A DNA stretch of 64,000 nucleotides from Nesterenkonia marinintestina (GCF_025420485.1 NZ_JAOEFD010000005.1:62001-126000), one strand, 5' to 3'; counted from the first letter of the stretch, positions 9,100 to 17,879 are shown. Program-made: numbers and translations. The notes: a model not told the origin generated them from the letters alone.

Positions 9100-9558
9100 A
9101 TGAGCATCCGGGTCCTGGCCGTGGGCAAGAAGCACGAGAAGTGGGCCGTCGACGGCATCGAGCGGTACACCCAGCGCCTGCGAAAGCCCTACGACCTGGA
9201 ATGGAAGCTGCACCCCCACTCCTCCCGCGACGAGGCCGCCGCCCGAGCCGAGGAGTCGACGCGGATGCTCGGGACGATCCGCCCGGAGGAGCACGTGATC
9301 CTCCTCGACGAGCGGGGGAAGAACCTCAGCTCCCCGGACCTGGCCCAGCACCTGCAGTCCCGCTTCGACGTCGGAGCCTCGGTGGCGATGGTGATCGGCG
9401 GGGCCTACGGGGTCGACGAGCAGCTGCACGGACGGGCCGATCTGGTGTGGTCGCTCTCGAAGCTCGTCTTCCCCCACCAGCTGGTACGCATGATCCTCGC
9501 CGAGCAGATCTACCGCGCCCAGGAGATCTCCGCAGGGAGGCCGTACCACCATGTCTGA
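9100..9558 (+). CDS. rlmH: 23S rRNA pseudouridine-1915 N3-methyltransferase RlmH
   Basis: RlmH is a SPOUT methyltransferase that methylates pseudouridine 1915 of 23S rRNA in the assembled ribosome, using S-adenosylmethionine. The 152-residue length matches the family (about 155). The knot signature VIGGAYGVDE lies at about 98-107, and the C-terminal HQLVRMILAEQIYRA segment is typical. The start is the ATG at 9100, since an upstream extension to 9073 adds unrelated residues and the -10 box would fall inside it. The 3' end overlaps the next gene by 8 bases, suggesting translational coupling. Confidence 0.94.
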   Translation: MSIRVLAVGKKHEKWAVDGIERYTQRLRKPYDLEWKLHPHSSRDEAAARAEESTRMLGTIRPEEHVILLDERGKNLSSPDLAQHLQSRFDVGASVAMVIGGAYGVDEQLHGRADLVWSLSKLVFPHQLVRMILAEQIYRAQEISAGRPYHHV

Positions 9559-10222
9559 GACCTCAGCCGACGCCCCCGGCGTCGTCGGTGTCCTCGGCGC
9601 GGGACGGGCCGGCACCGCCTTCGCCCGGGCCCTGCTGAAGGCCGGCTTCGAGGTGGACATCGCCGGGACTCGGCCGCCGAAGGCCCTGCGCCATCACCTG
9701 AAGATCTATGCTCCCGGTGCTCGGGCCGTGGACGCCGACGAGGTCGCCGATCGCGCTCGCGGGCAGGAGCGACCGCTGGTGATCCTTGCGGTCCCCCAGG
9801 AGGATCTCGACGAGATGGACACCCACTGGGCCGACGGCTGCGTGATGGTGGACGCCACCAACGCCTGGCACCACGAGATCCTGCCCACCTGGCTCCAGCA
9901 GGCCGTCGACGCCGGAGCCCCGACGTCGACGGCCGTCGCCGCCCGCTTCCCGGGTGCGCGCACGGTCAAGGCGCTGAACCACATCGCCCATGCGGACTTC
10001 GACGAGGACGTCCATCCCGAGCTGCCGCTGGACCAGCGGCGTGCGGCGGGTGCGGCCGGCGACGTCGACGCCGACCGCGGACTGGTGATGGGGATGCTGG
10101 ACCGGATCGGCTTCGACCCCGTCTCCGTGGGGGCGCTGGCCGATTCCCGGATCATGGAGCCCGACGGCCCCCTCTTCGACCGCCGGCTCCGTCGTGAGGA
10201 CGTCCTGCGTCGTACCGGGTGA
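9551..10222 (+). CDS. NAD(P)-binding F420-reductase-like oxidoreductase
   Basis: The 223-residue protein begins with a Rossmann fold, VGVLGAGRAGTAFARALLKAGF (start near residue 11), and continues like NADPH-dependent F420 reductase-type proteins of the Pfam F420_oxidored group. The middle part has VILAVPQEDLDEM and VMVDATNAWH, and the later VKALNHIAH block is typical of this family. Substrate and cofactor partner are not known; F420 is possible in actinobacteria but unproven here. It overlaps rlmH by 8 bases and has a GGGAGG site 11 bases before the ATG, so the two genes are probably co-transcribed. Confidence 0.78.
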   Translation: MSETSADAPGVVGVLGAGRAGTAFARALLKAGFEVDIAGTRPPKALRHHLKIYAPGARAVDADEVADRARGQERPLVILAVPQEDLDEMDTHWADGCVMVDATNAWHHEILPTWLQQAVDAGAPTSTAVAARFPGARTVKALNHIAHADFDEDVHPELPLDQRRAAGAAGDVDADRGLVMGMLDRIGFDPVSVGALADSRIMEPDGPLFDRRLRREDVLRRTG

Positions 10223-10231
10223 GGCCTGGCG

Positions 10232-10978
10232 TCACGAGTCGGTGAGGAATCCTCGGAGCAGGGCCGCGGTCCCCTCGAGGTGGTCCTCCATCGCGCGACG
10301 GGCGCCGTCGGCGTCTCCGGCCAGCACGGCACGCAGGATCTCGGCATGCTGCTGGTCGGAGTGCTCCAGATTCAGCGGCAGCAGCGGGATCGCGTCGAGC
10401 AGCTGTGAGGCCGCCGCTCGGGCGTCGGCCACCGCCGCCGCCAGAGACGGGGATCCCGTCGCCTCGGCCAGCGCGATGTGGAATCGGGAGTCGTAGGGGC
10501 GGAAGCTCTGCTCGTCGGCCTGCTGGGCCGCCTCGAAGCACGCATTCAGGTGGGCCCGCTGCTCCGGGCTCAGCGCCGACCGTGCCGCGGCGGAGGCCGC
10601 CGCCGGCTCCACGGCCAGGCGGAAGGTCAGCACGTCGTGGAGCCGATCCGAGGTGAACAGCGTCCGAGCCTGCTCGTTCGGCGGGGGCGAGGTCACGAAC
10701 GTGCCTCCGTAGCGGCCGCGCCGCACCAAGAGGTACCCCGCGCTCTGCAGTTCGGCGAGCGCCTCCCGGAGGGTCGACCGAGAGACCCCGAGGTCCTCCG
10801 CCAGCTGGCGTTCGGCGGGCAGTCGGTCCCCGGGCGCGAAGACGCCCAGCTTCAGCCCGCGAAGGACGACCTCCACGGTCTCCTCCAACGCATTGCCCTG
10901 ACGGGCCTGCCCCAGGAGGGCCGCACGGTCGGGGAGGTCTCCGCTCGTCGACCTCGTCCGCTCCAGTGGTTGCCCCAT
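10232..10978 (-). CDS. FadR-type GntR regulator of the gamma-glutamylation operon
   Basis: This protein of about 248 residues has a GntR winged helix with DRLPAERQLAEDLGVSRSTLREALAELQ near residues 53-80 and an FCD effector domain after it. It diverges from the permease and glutamine-synthetase-like operon, and an inverted repeat lies in the gap, so it most likely controls that operon. The start is uncertain. The ATG at 10978 is used here, and a GTG at 10996 in the same frame would add six residues; neither has a clear ribosome site. The ligand may be the amine substrate or a pathway intermediate, which is inference from position. Confidence 0.82.
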   Translation of the reverse strand: MGQPLERTRSTSGDLPDRAALLGQARQGNALEETVEVVLRGLKLGVFAPGDRLPAERQLAEDLGVSRSTLREALAELQSAGYLLVRRGRYGGTFVTSPPPNEQARTLFTSDRLHDVLTFRLAVEPAAASAAARSALSPEQRAHLNACFEAAQQADEQSFRPYDSRFHIALAEATGSPSLAAAVADARAAASQLLDAIPLLPLNLEHSDQQHAEILRAVLAGDADGARRAMEDHLEGTAALLRGFLTDS

Positions 10979-11082
10979 AGACCAATCATCACACACCGCT
11001 CACCTGGACAGACAGGAGAATCCAGATAAATGCTGGCCGCTACCCTTGACGCTTCCGTGTGGCCGTGCTCACATAGGACCAG

Positions 11083-11108
11083 TCAATGGACTGCAATCAA
11101 CCCATTGA
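11083..11108. promoter_or_regulatory. Candidate operator upstream of the permease operon
   Basis: A perfect inverted repeat, TCAATGG-N12-CCATTGA, lies between the divergent GntR gene and the permease gene, 69 bases before the permease ATG. A TTGACG box at 11046-11051 and CATAGG at about 11072-11077 may be the promoter, with rather long spacing. A regulator bound here would sit on the transcription start region. Confidence 0.5.
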
Positions 11109-11176
11109 TGCTCAGAGGTCCGCACCGGGCTGCCGAACGGTCATGACCTCCCGTCCTGAAGAAGCAGGGGCCCACC

Positions 11177-12628
11177 ATGACACAGCCAGCCTCCTCGCGC
11201 AGCGAGCACATCGAATACGCCGGCGTCGGCTCGGACTATCTGCAGCAGCGCCAGCTGCGTCGCGGCGCCGCCGGCTGGATCCTCCTGGCCGGGCTCGGCG
11301 TGGCCTACGTGATCTCCGGCGACTTCTCGGGATGGAACATCGGGCTCTCCTACGGGGGCTGGGGCGGACTGCTCATCGCCTTCGTGCTCATGGGACTGAT
11401 GTACACATGCATGGTGTTCGGCCTGGCCGAACTGTCCTCCACGCTGCCCACCGCAGGTGCGGGCTACGGGTTCGCCCGACGGGCCCTGGGCCCCCTGGGC
11501 GGCTACGCCACCGGCATGGCGGTCCTCATCGAATACGCCGTCGCCCCCGCCGCCATCGCCACGTTCATCGGCGGCTACATCGAAGCGCTGGGCCTGTTCG
11601 GGATGACCAACTCCTGGCCGATCTACCTCGCCACCTACGTGATATTCATCGGCATCCACCTCTGGGGCGTCGGCGAGGCGCTGAAGGTCATGTTCGCGAT
11701 CACCGCGATCGCCGTCGTCGCCCTGGTCGCCACCGTCGTCGGCCTGCTGCCCGGATTCCAGCCCTCCAACCTGTTCGACATCGTCCCCGACGGCTCGGTC
11801 GGATCCAGCGCCTTCCTCCCCTTCGGCTTCGCCGGCGTGCTGGCCTCACTGGTCTACGGCATCTGGTTCTTCCTCGCCGTCGAGGGCGTCCCCCTGGCCG
11901 CCGAGGAGTCCTCCGACCCGAAGCGGGACATGCCGCGCGGCATCATCGCGGCGATGATGATCCTGCTGGTCTTCGGGGCGCTCATGCTGATCCTCGTCCC
12001 CGGCGCCGCCGGAGCCGACGCCATGGGGCAGACCGACTCGCCGCTGCCCGATGCGCTGCGCGCCGCACTCGGCGGAGACTCGGTGCTCGCCGACTTCGTG
12101 AACTACGCCGGGCTGGCCGGACTGGTGGCCAGCTTCTTCTCGATCGTCTTCGCGTACTCCCGGCAGCTGTTCGCCCTCTCCCGCGCGGGCTACCTCCCCC
12201 GGTTCATGTCGCTGACCTCCTCGCGCCGGACCCCGTGGGTCGCGCTGATCGTCCCGGGCACCATCGGCTTCGCCCTGGCCGCGATCACCGGCGACGGCGG
12301 CCTGCTCATCCAGATCGCGGTGTTCGGAGCCACCGTCTCCTACGTGCTGCTGAACCTCAGCCACATCGTCCTGCGCCGCCGCGAGCCGCACCTCGAGCGC
12401 GGCTACCTGACCCCCGGCGGCACCGTGACCACGGGGATCGCCCTGGTCCTCGCCGTCGTCGCCCTGATCGCGGTGTTCTTCGTCGACATCACCGCCGCGC
12501 TCATCACCGCCGCCGTCTTCGCCCTCGCACTGGCCTACTTCTGGTTCTACAGCCGGCACCGGCTCGTGGCCGCCGCGCCCGAGGAGGAGTTCGCGCTGCT
12601 GGCCGAGGAGGAGCAGCAGCTGCACTGA
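11177..12628 (+). CDS. Amino acid/ethanolamine permease (Eat-like, APC family)
   Basis: The 483-residue protein has about twelve hydrophobic segments and belongs to the APC superfamily. Its opening segment (ILLAGLGVAYVISGDFSGWN) and the later IWFFLAVEGVPLAAEESSDP resemble ethanolamine permeases of the Eat group. It should import a small amine or amino acid across the cytoplasmic membrane by proton coupling. The start is the ATG at 11177; the ribosome site is weak. It is first in an operon with a glutamine-synthetase-like ligase, a gamma-glutamyl hydrolase, an aldehyde dehydrogenase and an SDR, so the substrate is inferred to be ethanolamine or a related amino alcohol. A polyamine or other amine cannot be excluded. 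Confidence 0.82.
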   Translation: MTQPASSRSEHIEYAGVGSDYLQQRQLRRGAAGWILLAGLGVAYVISGDFSGWNIGLSYGGWGGLLIAFVLMGLMYTCMVFGLAELSSTLPTAGAGYGFARRALGPLGGYATGMAVLIEYAVAPAAIATFIGGYIEALGLFGMTNSWPIYLATYVIFIGIHLWGVGEALKVMFAITAIAVVALVATVVGLLPGFQPSNLFDIVPDGSVGSSAFLPFGFAGVLASLVYGIWFFLAVEGVPLAAEESSDPKRDMPRGIIAAMMILLVFGALMLILVPGAAGADAMGQTDSPLPDALRAALGGDSVLADFVNYAGLAGLVASFFSIVFAYSRQLFALSRAGYLPRFMSLTSSRRTPWVALIVPGTIGFALAAITGDGGLLIQIAVFGATVSYVLLNLSHIVLRRREPHLERGYLTPGGTVTTGIALVLAVVALIAVFFVDITAALITAAVFALALAYFWFYSRHRLVAAAPEEEFALLAEEEQQLH

Positions 12629-12721
12629 CACCGACAGGCCGGAGCACCCGAGCAGGAGCACCGACCCGGAGCACCCAGACCGCCGCACCGATCCGAGAAG
12701 CACAGGAAGGACCTCATCCCC

Positions 12722-14161
12722 ATGAATCCCCCCTCCCAGACCCCGGACCACCGGTCCGGCGACACAACCGACGCGACGGGAGACCACCGCGACGTCCGGC
12801 CGCGCAACCCGCGGATGCTCTCAGTCGAGGAGCTCACCGAGGCCATCACCGCCGACGAGGTGGACTCCGTGATCCTCGCCTTCACCGACATGCAGGGACG
12901 CCTGCAGGGCAAGGTCATCCATGGCCGGTTCTTCCTCGACTCGGTGCTCTCCCACGGCACCGAGGCCTGCAACTACCTGCTGGCCGTGGACACCGACATG
13001 AACACCGTCGACGGATACTCCCTGACCAGCTGGGAGACCGGCTACGGGGACATGGAGTTCGAGCTCGACGCCAGCACCATCCGCCGGGTGCCCTACCTGG
13101 AGAAGACCGTGATGGTCCAGGCCGACCTCAACACCACCGACGGGGCACCGGTCCCCGTGGCTCCGCGGGCCATGCTGCGCGCCCAGCAGGAGCGGGCGGC
13201 CGCCATGGGACTCCGGGCCCTGGCCGGCACCGAGCTGGAGTTCCTCATCTTCGACACCTCCTACGAGGACGCGTCCCTGGGCGACTATCGGAACCTCGTC
13301 CCGGCGAACCAGTACAACGTGGACTACTCCGTCCTGGGCTCCATGCGGGTGGAGCCGCTGCTGCGCGACATCCGCAATGCGATGTACGAGGCGGGAATGA
13401 CCGTCGAATCCGCCAAGGGAGAGTGCAACTTCGGCCAGCACGAGATCGCCTTCAAGTACGACGACGTCGTCACCACCGGAGACAACCACACCTTCTACAA
13501 GCTCTCGGCCAAGCACATGGCCTCCCAGCGCGGGAGGTCGGTGACGTTCATGGCCAAGCCGAACCATCGGGACGGCTCCAGCTGCCACATCCACATGTCG
13601 CTGCGCGGGCTCGACGGCGGACTCGCCTTCTGGGACGCGCAGCAGGAGCGACGCACCGCGCTCTACGACCACTTCATCGCCGGAGTCCTCGCCACGATGC
13701 GGGAGTTCACGCTGTTCTACGCGCCCAACATCAACTCCTACAAGCGCTTCGCCGAGGGCACCTTCGCCCCGACGACTGTGGCCTGGGGACGCGACAACCG
13801 CACCTGTGCGGTGCGGCTGGTCGGCGAGGGTCCCTCCGCACGCATGGAGAACCGCGTGCCGGGGGCGGACGCCAACCCCTATCTGGCGATGGCGGCGATG
13901 CTGGCCGCCGGCCTCTACGGCATCGAGCACGAGCTCGAGCTGCCTCCTATGGTCGAGGGCAACGCCTACACCTCCGGCGCCGCCCGCGTCCCGGACACCA
14001 TGGCCGAGGCCCGCGAACTCTTCGCCTCCTCCACGGTGGCCCGGGAGCTCTTCGGGGACGAGGTCGTGGAGCACTACACCCACTACGCCGACATCGAGCT
14101 CTCCCAGTTCAACTCCACAGTCACCGACTGGGAGGTCCGTCGCGGATTCGAGAGGCACTGA
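12722..14161 (+). CDS. Glutamine synthetase-like gamma-glutamyl-amine ligase
   Basis: This 479-residue member of the glutamine synthetase family most resembles the GlnA3/GlnA4 branch, which joins glutamate to amines with ATP rather than making glutamine. Family blocks seen are GTELEFLIF near 161-169, NHRDGSSCHIHMSL near 281-294, and the arginine-rich block ending RMENRVPGADANPYLAMAAM. The N-terminal beta-grasp part is recognisable. The ATG at 12722 follows AGGAAGG. The next gene, a PuuD-like hydrolase, overlaps by one base (TGATG). Together with the Eat-like permease this suggests gamma-glutamylethanolamide synthesis, as for Streptomyces GlnA4. The Mycobacterium tuberculosis counterpart by gene order is Rv2860c. 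Confidence 0.86.
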   Translation: MNPPSQTPDHRSGDTTDATGDHRDVRPRNPRMLSVEELTEAITADEVDSVILAFTDMQGRLQGKVIHGRFFLDSVLSHGTEACNYLLAVDTDMNTVDGYSLTSWETGYGDMEFELDASTIRRVPYLEKTVMVQADLNTTDGAPVPVAPRAMLRAQQERAAAMGLRALAGTELEFLIFDTSYEDASLGDYRNLVPANQYNVDYSVLGSMRVEPLLRDIRNAMYEAGMTVESAKGECNFGQHEIAFKYDDVVTTGDNHTFYKLSAKHMASQRGRSVTFMAKPNHRDGSSCHIHMSLRGLDGGLAFWDAQQERRTALYDHFIAGVLATMREFTLFYAPNINSYKRFAEGTFAPTTVAWGRDNRTCAVRLVGEGPSARMENRVPGADANPYLAMAAMLAAGLYGIEHELELPPMVEGNAYTSGAARVPDTMAEARELFASSTVARELFGDEVVEHYTHYADIELSQFNSTVTDWEVRRGFERH

Positions 14162-14958
14162 TGGCGGAGGGGACGACCTGTGAGACGGCCGAGTCGAGAG
14201 GGACTCATGACCGTCGCCCACGGATCGGACTGACGACGTACTGGCAGCACGGGGAATGGGGCGTGTGGTCCGACATCGCCGCCATCGTTCCGGGGAACTA
14301 TGTGCGCGCCGTCGTCGCCGCCGGTGGAACCCCGGTGCTGCTGCCCCCGGTCGGCACGGACGTCACGGTCTTGGAGGTGCTGGACGGACTGATCGTCATC
14401 GGCGGTGTCGACGTCGACCCCTCCCGCTACGGACAGGATCCGCATCCGCGGACCGCACCCCAGCCGGAACGCGACGAGCATGACACCGCCCTGATCCGGT
14501 GTGCACTGGAGCGGGCCATGCCGCTGTTCGCGATATGCCGCGGCGCGCAGGTGCTCAATGTGGCCCTGGGCGGCACCCTGCACCAGCACGTCCCGGACCT
14601 CATCCCCGACGCCGGGCGGTACCAGCCCTCCCCCGGAGTGTTCGGAGAGGTCGAGTTCTCCGTGGCCCCGGACACCCTGACGGCGGACCTGCTGGGGCCG
14701 CGGGCCTCGGCCCCCTGCTACCACCATCAGAGCCTCGACCGCCTGGGGCGCGGGCTCCGCGCCGCCTCCCACGCCGAGGACGGCACGGTGGAGACCGTAG
14801 AGCTCCCCGAGGCCCCCGGCTGGGTCCTGGGCACCCAGTTCCATCCGGAGGAGAACCTCGAGGACCTGCGCCTGTTCCGCGGGTTCGTCGCCGCCGCCGG
14901 AGACCACATGACCACACCCGATCGCCGCGTCCCAGCGGCCGAGGAGTCCCACCGATGA
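14161..14958 (+). CDS. Gamma-glutamyl hydrolase, PuuD-like class I amidotransferase
   Basis: The 265-residue protein belongs to the peptidase C26/class I glutamine amidotransferase fold and resembles PuuD, which frees glutamate from gamma-glutamyl-GABA. The nucleophile cysteine lies in LFAICRGAQVLN near residue 124. The later histidine-glutamate pair is in GTQFHPEENLED near residues 225-236. It overlaps the ligase gene by one base and the aldehyde dehydrogenase gene by four bases (ATGA), so it is tightly coupled in the operon. Its inferred job is the last step, hydrolysis of an oxidised gamma-glutamyl intermediate. The gene-order counterpart is Rv2859c. Confidence 0.87.
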   Translation: MAEGTTCETAESRGTHDRRPRIGLTTYWQHGEWGVWSDIAAIVPGNYVRAVVAAGGTPVLLPPVGTDVTVLEVLDGLIVIGGVDVDPSRYGQDPHPRTAPQPERDEHDTALIRCALERAMPLFAICRGAQVLNVALGGTLHQHVPDLIPDAGRYQPSPGVFGEVEFSVAPDTLTADLLGPRASAPCYHHQSLDRLGRGLRAASHAEDGTVETVELPEAPGWVLGTQFHPEENLEDLRLFRGFVAAAGDHMTTPDRRVPAAEESHR

Positions 14959-16316
14959 GCATCCATCACGTCATCGACCCCGCCACCGAGGAACAGATCG
15001 CCGAGGTGGAGCTGGCCGACGTCGCCGCGACCGATGCGGCGATCGCCCGGGCTGCGGCCGCACAGCCCGGCTGGGCGGGCACGGCCCCGGCCGACCGAGC
15101 CCGGCTGCTGCGCCGGTTCGCCGCGCTGGTGGACCGGGACCTCGAGGAGCTGGCCCGCCTGGAGGTGAGCAACTCCGGCCACACCATCACCAACGCCCGC
15201 GGCGAGGCGGGCAACGTCCGTGATGTGCTCGACTACTACGCGGGGGCGCCCGAACGGCACATCGGATCTCAGATCCCGGTGGCCGGAGGACTGAACGTCA
15301 CCTTCCATGAGCCGCTCGGCGTGGTCGGGATCATCGTGCCGTGGAACTTCCCGATGCCGATCGCGGCCTGGGGCTTCGCTCCGGCGCTGGCGGCCGGGAA
15401 CACGGTGGTCCTCAAGCCGGCGGAGCTGACGCCGCTCACCGCCGTGCGCCTGGGGCGCCTCGCCCTCGAGTCGGGGATCCCCGAAGGAGTGTTCACCGTG
15501 CTGCCCGGCAAGGGGTCGGTGGTCGGCGAGCGCTTCGTCACCCATCCCGCGGTGCGGAAGGTCGTGTTCACCGGATCCACCCAGGTCGGACAGCGCATCA
15601 TGGCCGGCTGCGCCGATCAGGTGAAGCGGCTGACCCTCGAGCTCGGGGGCAAGAGTGCGAACATCGTCTTCGCCGACGCGGACCTGGAGCTCGCCGCCTC
15701 CCAGGCTCCGGGCGGCGTGTTCGACAACTCCGGACAGGACTGCTGTGCAAGGTCGCGGATCCTGGTCGAACGCAGCGTGCTGGACAGGTTCGTAGAACTG
15801 TTCGCCCCTGCCGTGGAATCAGTCGCCGTCGGAGATCCGCAGCGCGAGGACACCGTCATGGGCCCGCTGATCTCCGCGGCCCACCGAGAGCGTGTCAGCT
15901 CCTTCATCTCTGCAGAGACTGAGGTGATCGCCCGAGGAGCGGCTCCCGAGGGGCCCGGCTTCTGGTTCCCGCCCACCGCCGTGGTGCCGGCGGGACCGTC
16001 GGACCCGCTGCTGCGTGAGGAGATCTTCGGACCGGTGGTCGCCGTGGTCCCCTTCGACTCGGAGGAGGAGGCCGTACGGCTGGCCAACGACACCGAGTTC
16101 GGACTCTCCGGCAGCATCTGGACCCGCGACGTGGGTCGCGCGCTGCGGGTCTCACGCGGCGTGGAGGCGGGGAACCTCTCGGTGAACTCCCACGCCTCCG
16201 TCCGCTACTCCACGCCCTTCGGCGGCTTCAAAGCCTCGGGGCTGGGCCGCGAGCTGGGCCCCGACGCCCTGGACTCGTTCACCGAGCTCAAGAACGTCTT
16301 CATCGCCGACTCCTGA
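14955..16316 (+). CDS. Aldehyde dehydrogenase (NAD-dependent)
   Basis: This 453-residue aldehyde dehydrogenase oxidises an aldehyde to a carboxylic acid with NAD(P). It shows VVGIIVPWNFP (about 115-125), the LELGGKSANIVF block with the general-base glutamate near 231, and GQDCCARSRI with the catalytic cysteine near 265. EEIFGPVVAV follows near 356. The start is the ATG at 14955 inside ATGA with the previous gene. It is slightly shorter than most family members (about 480-500), mainly at the N terminus. In this operon it should oxidise a gamma-glutamyl-amino-aldehyde. The gene-order counterpart in M. tuberculosis is Rv2858c (aldC). Confidence 0.9.
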   Translation: MSIHHVIDPATEEQIAEVELADVAATDAAIARAAAAQPGWAGTAPADRARLLRRFAALVDRDLEELARLEVSNSGHTITNARGEAGNVRDVLDYYAGAPERHIGSQIPVAGGLNVTFHEPLGVVGIIVPWNFPMPIAAWGFAPALAAGNTVVLKPAELTPLTAVRLGRLALESGIPEGVFTVLPGKGSVVGERFVTHPAVRKVVFTGSTQVGQRIMAGCADQVKRLTLELGGKSANIVFADADLELAASQAPGGVFDNSGQDCCARSRILVERSVLDRFVELFAPAVESVAVGDPQREDTVMGPLISAAHRERVSSFISAETEVIARGAAPEGPGFWFPPTAVVPAGPSDPLLREEIFGPVVAVVPFDSEEEAVRLANDTEFGLSGSIWTRDVGRALRVSRGVEAGNLSVNSHASVRYSTPFGGFKASGLGRELGPDALDSFTELKNVFIADS

Positions 16317-16367
16317 GGGTCCGCCCCTCCCGCAGCACGTCCCGTTCCGCCGACAGAGAGGCACATC

Positions 16368-17201
16368 ATGACCACCTCCTCCGCACCTCAGAGCACTCCG
16401 CACGCCGCCGAGGCCGCCTACGGCGGCCTGGTGTCGAACCGTCTGCAGGGCAGAGTCGCCACGATCACCGGCGGCGCCTCCGGGATCGGTCTGGCCACCG
16501 CACGCCGACTGGCCCACGAGGGTGCGCAGGTCGTCATCGCCGACATCGTCGACCAGGAGCGCGGCCGGGCCGCCGCCGACTCCGTGGGCGGAGTCTTTAT
16601 TCGCACCGACGTCACCGACGACGACGACGTCGCCCGCCTGTTCACCGAGACCCGGGAGCGGTTCGGGCGGGTGGACGTCGCCTTCAACAACGCCGGCATC
16701 GCCCCGGACGACGACAACTCCATCCTGGACACCGGCCTCGACGCCTGGCGGCGCGTGCAGGAGGTGAATCTGACATCGGTGTACCTGTGCTGCCGGCACG
16801 TCATCCCGATCATGCAGGAGCAGGGGCGCGGGTCGATCATCAACACCGCATCCTTCGTCGCCGTGATGGGTGCGGCGACCAGCCAGATCAGCTACACGGC
16901 CTCGAAGGGCGGGGTGCTCTCGATGACCCGCGAGTTGGGAGTGGAGTTCGCCAAGCAGGGCATCCGGGTCAACGCCCTGTGCCCGGGCCCGGTCAACACC
17001 CCCCTGCTGCAGGAGCTCTTCGCCGCGGACCCGGAGAAGGCCCAGAGGCGACTGGTCCACCTGCCGATGGGGCGCTTCGCCGAGGCCGACGAGCTCGCAG
17101 CCGCCGTGGCGTTCCTCGCCTCCGACGACTCCTCGTTCATCACCGCCAGCGAGTTCCTCGTCGACGGAGGACTCTCGGGGTCATACGTGACCGCGCTCTG
17201 A
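16368..17201 (+). CDS. Short-chain dehydrogenase/reductase (SDR)
   Basis: The 277-residue protein is a classical SDR. The cofactor motif TGGASGIG lies near 34-41, NNAG near 105-108, the catalytic serine in INTASF, and YxxxK in SYTASKGG near 178-182. The first 20 residues are an extension beyond the usual SDR start, so a later start is possible, but the ATG at 16368 follows AGAGAGGC. It is the last gene of the permease/ligase operon, 51 bases after the aldehyde dehydrogenase. In a pathway starting from ethanolamine an alcohol oxidation step is needed before the aldehyde dehydrogenase, and this enzyme would supply it. Its counterpart by gene order is Rv2857c. An 11-base tandem duplication spans its stop codon. 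Confidence 0.87.
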   Translation: MTTSSAPQSTPHAAEAAYGGLVSNRLQGRVATITGGASGIGLATARRLAHEGAQVVIADIVDQERGRAAADSVGGVFIRTDVTDDDDVARLFTETRERFGRVDVAFNNAGIAPDDDNSILDTGLDAWRRVQEVNLTSVYLCCRHVIPIMQEQGRGSIINTASFVAVMGAATSQISYTASKGGVLSMTRELGVEFAKQGIRVNALCPGPVNTPLLQELFAADPEKAQRRLVHLPMGRFAEADELAAAVAFLASDDSSFITASEFLVDGGLSGSYVTAL

Positions 17202-17219
17202 CCGCGCTCTGACGCCGCC

Positions 17220-17792
17220 TCACCGAACGGCGTCGGCCACCAGCCGCTCCGCGAGCGTTCGGGCGGCGCGAAGGTGGTCGACGCCGGTGTCGATCCCGCG
17301 GTGCGCGATCCCGCCCTCCAGCAGCAGGAACACGTGTTCGCCCAGCTGGGCCGCCCCCTGTGCTGAGACCTCGGCCTCGATGAGTCGACAGACCTCCTCA
17401 CGGACCTGACGCTTGTGGTCTGCGACCACGCGCAGGCCGAGGTGTCCATTGCGCAGCTCGGCCGCCGCGTTGAGGAAGGGACATCCGTAGTGCGACTCCT
17501 CCGCCGCGGCGAGGTAGGCGTCGAAGAGGGCGAGGACCTTGGGCCCGGGAGCGGAGTCGACCCGCTCCCGCATCCGCGCCCACCACTGCTCATGGTGGCG
17601 CCGGAGGTAGGCGGCGACCAGGGCCTCCTTGGAGCCGAAGCGGTCGTAGAGGGTGCGCTTGGTCATTCCGGCCTCGGCCGCGATCGCCTCGACGCCGACG
17701 GCGTGGATCCCCCGTGCGTAGAAGAGCCGCCCGGAGGCCTCGAGGATCCTCACTCCCCCAGGGGTGAGACCACCGGTCGACGTCTCCGTCAT
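17220..17792 (-). CDS. TetR-family repressor
   Basis: This 190-residue protein has a TetR helix-turn-helix at its N terminus (about residues 15-60, with AEAGMTKRTLYDRFGSKEALVAAYL) and a helical ligand-binding domain. The ATG at 17792 follows GGAGG; an upstream GTG at 17816 would place that site inside the coding region. It diverges from an MFS exporter gene, and an 18-base perfect palindrome lies in the gap. The usual arrangement is repression of both genes until a drug-like ligand binds. It is convergent with the SDR gene, with 18 bases between the stops. Confidence 0.9.
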   Translation of the reverse strand: MTETSTGGLTPGGVRILEASGRLFYARGIHAVGVEAIAAEAGMTKRTLYDRFGSKEALVAAYLRRHHEQWWARMRERVDSAPGPKVLALFDAYLAAAEESHYGCPFLNAAAELRNGHLGLRVVADHKRQVREEVCRLIEAEVSAQGAAQLGEHVFLLLEGGIAHRGIDTGVDHLRAARTLAERLVADAVR

Positions 17793-17842
17793 GACTGCCT
17801 CCGTCGTTGACTTCACCGATCAGTATAGCTAGCGTCAGAAAA

Positions 17843-17860
17843 GTTCACCGATCGGTGAAC
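17843..17860. promoter_or_regulatory. TetR operator palindrome
   Basis: GTTCACCGATCGGTGAAC is a perfect 18-base palindrome between the divergent TetR and MFS genes. A half copy, TTCACCGATC, recurs at 17812-17821 beside a TATACT -10 box (minus strand, 17822-17827) for the repressor gene. This arrangement would let the repressor block both promoters. Confidence 0.75.
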
Positions 17861-17879
17861 CCGACGGGGGGAGGCGGCC

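Noticed and set aside
11086-14958. A 1290-codon open frame overlapping the permease and ligase genes
   Set aside because: Its arginine- and proline-rich front is a frame-shifted shadow of the permease and ligase genes; only its last part (from 14161) is real, as the PuuD-like hydrolase.
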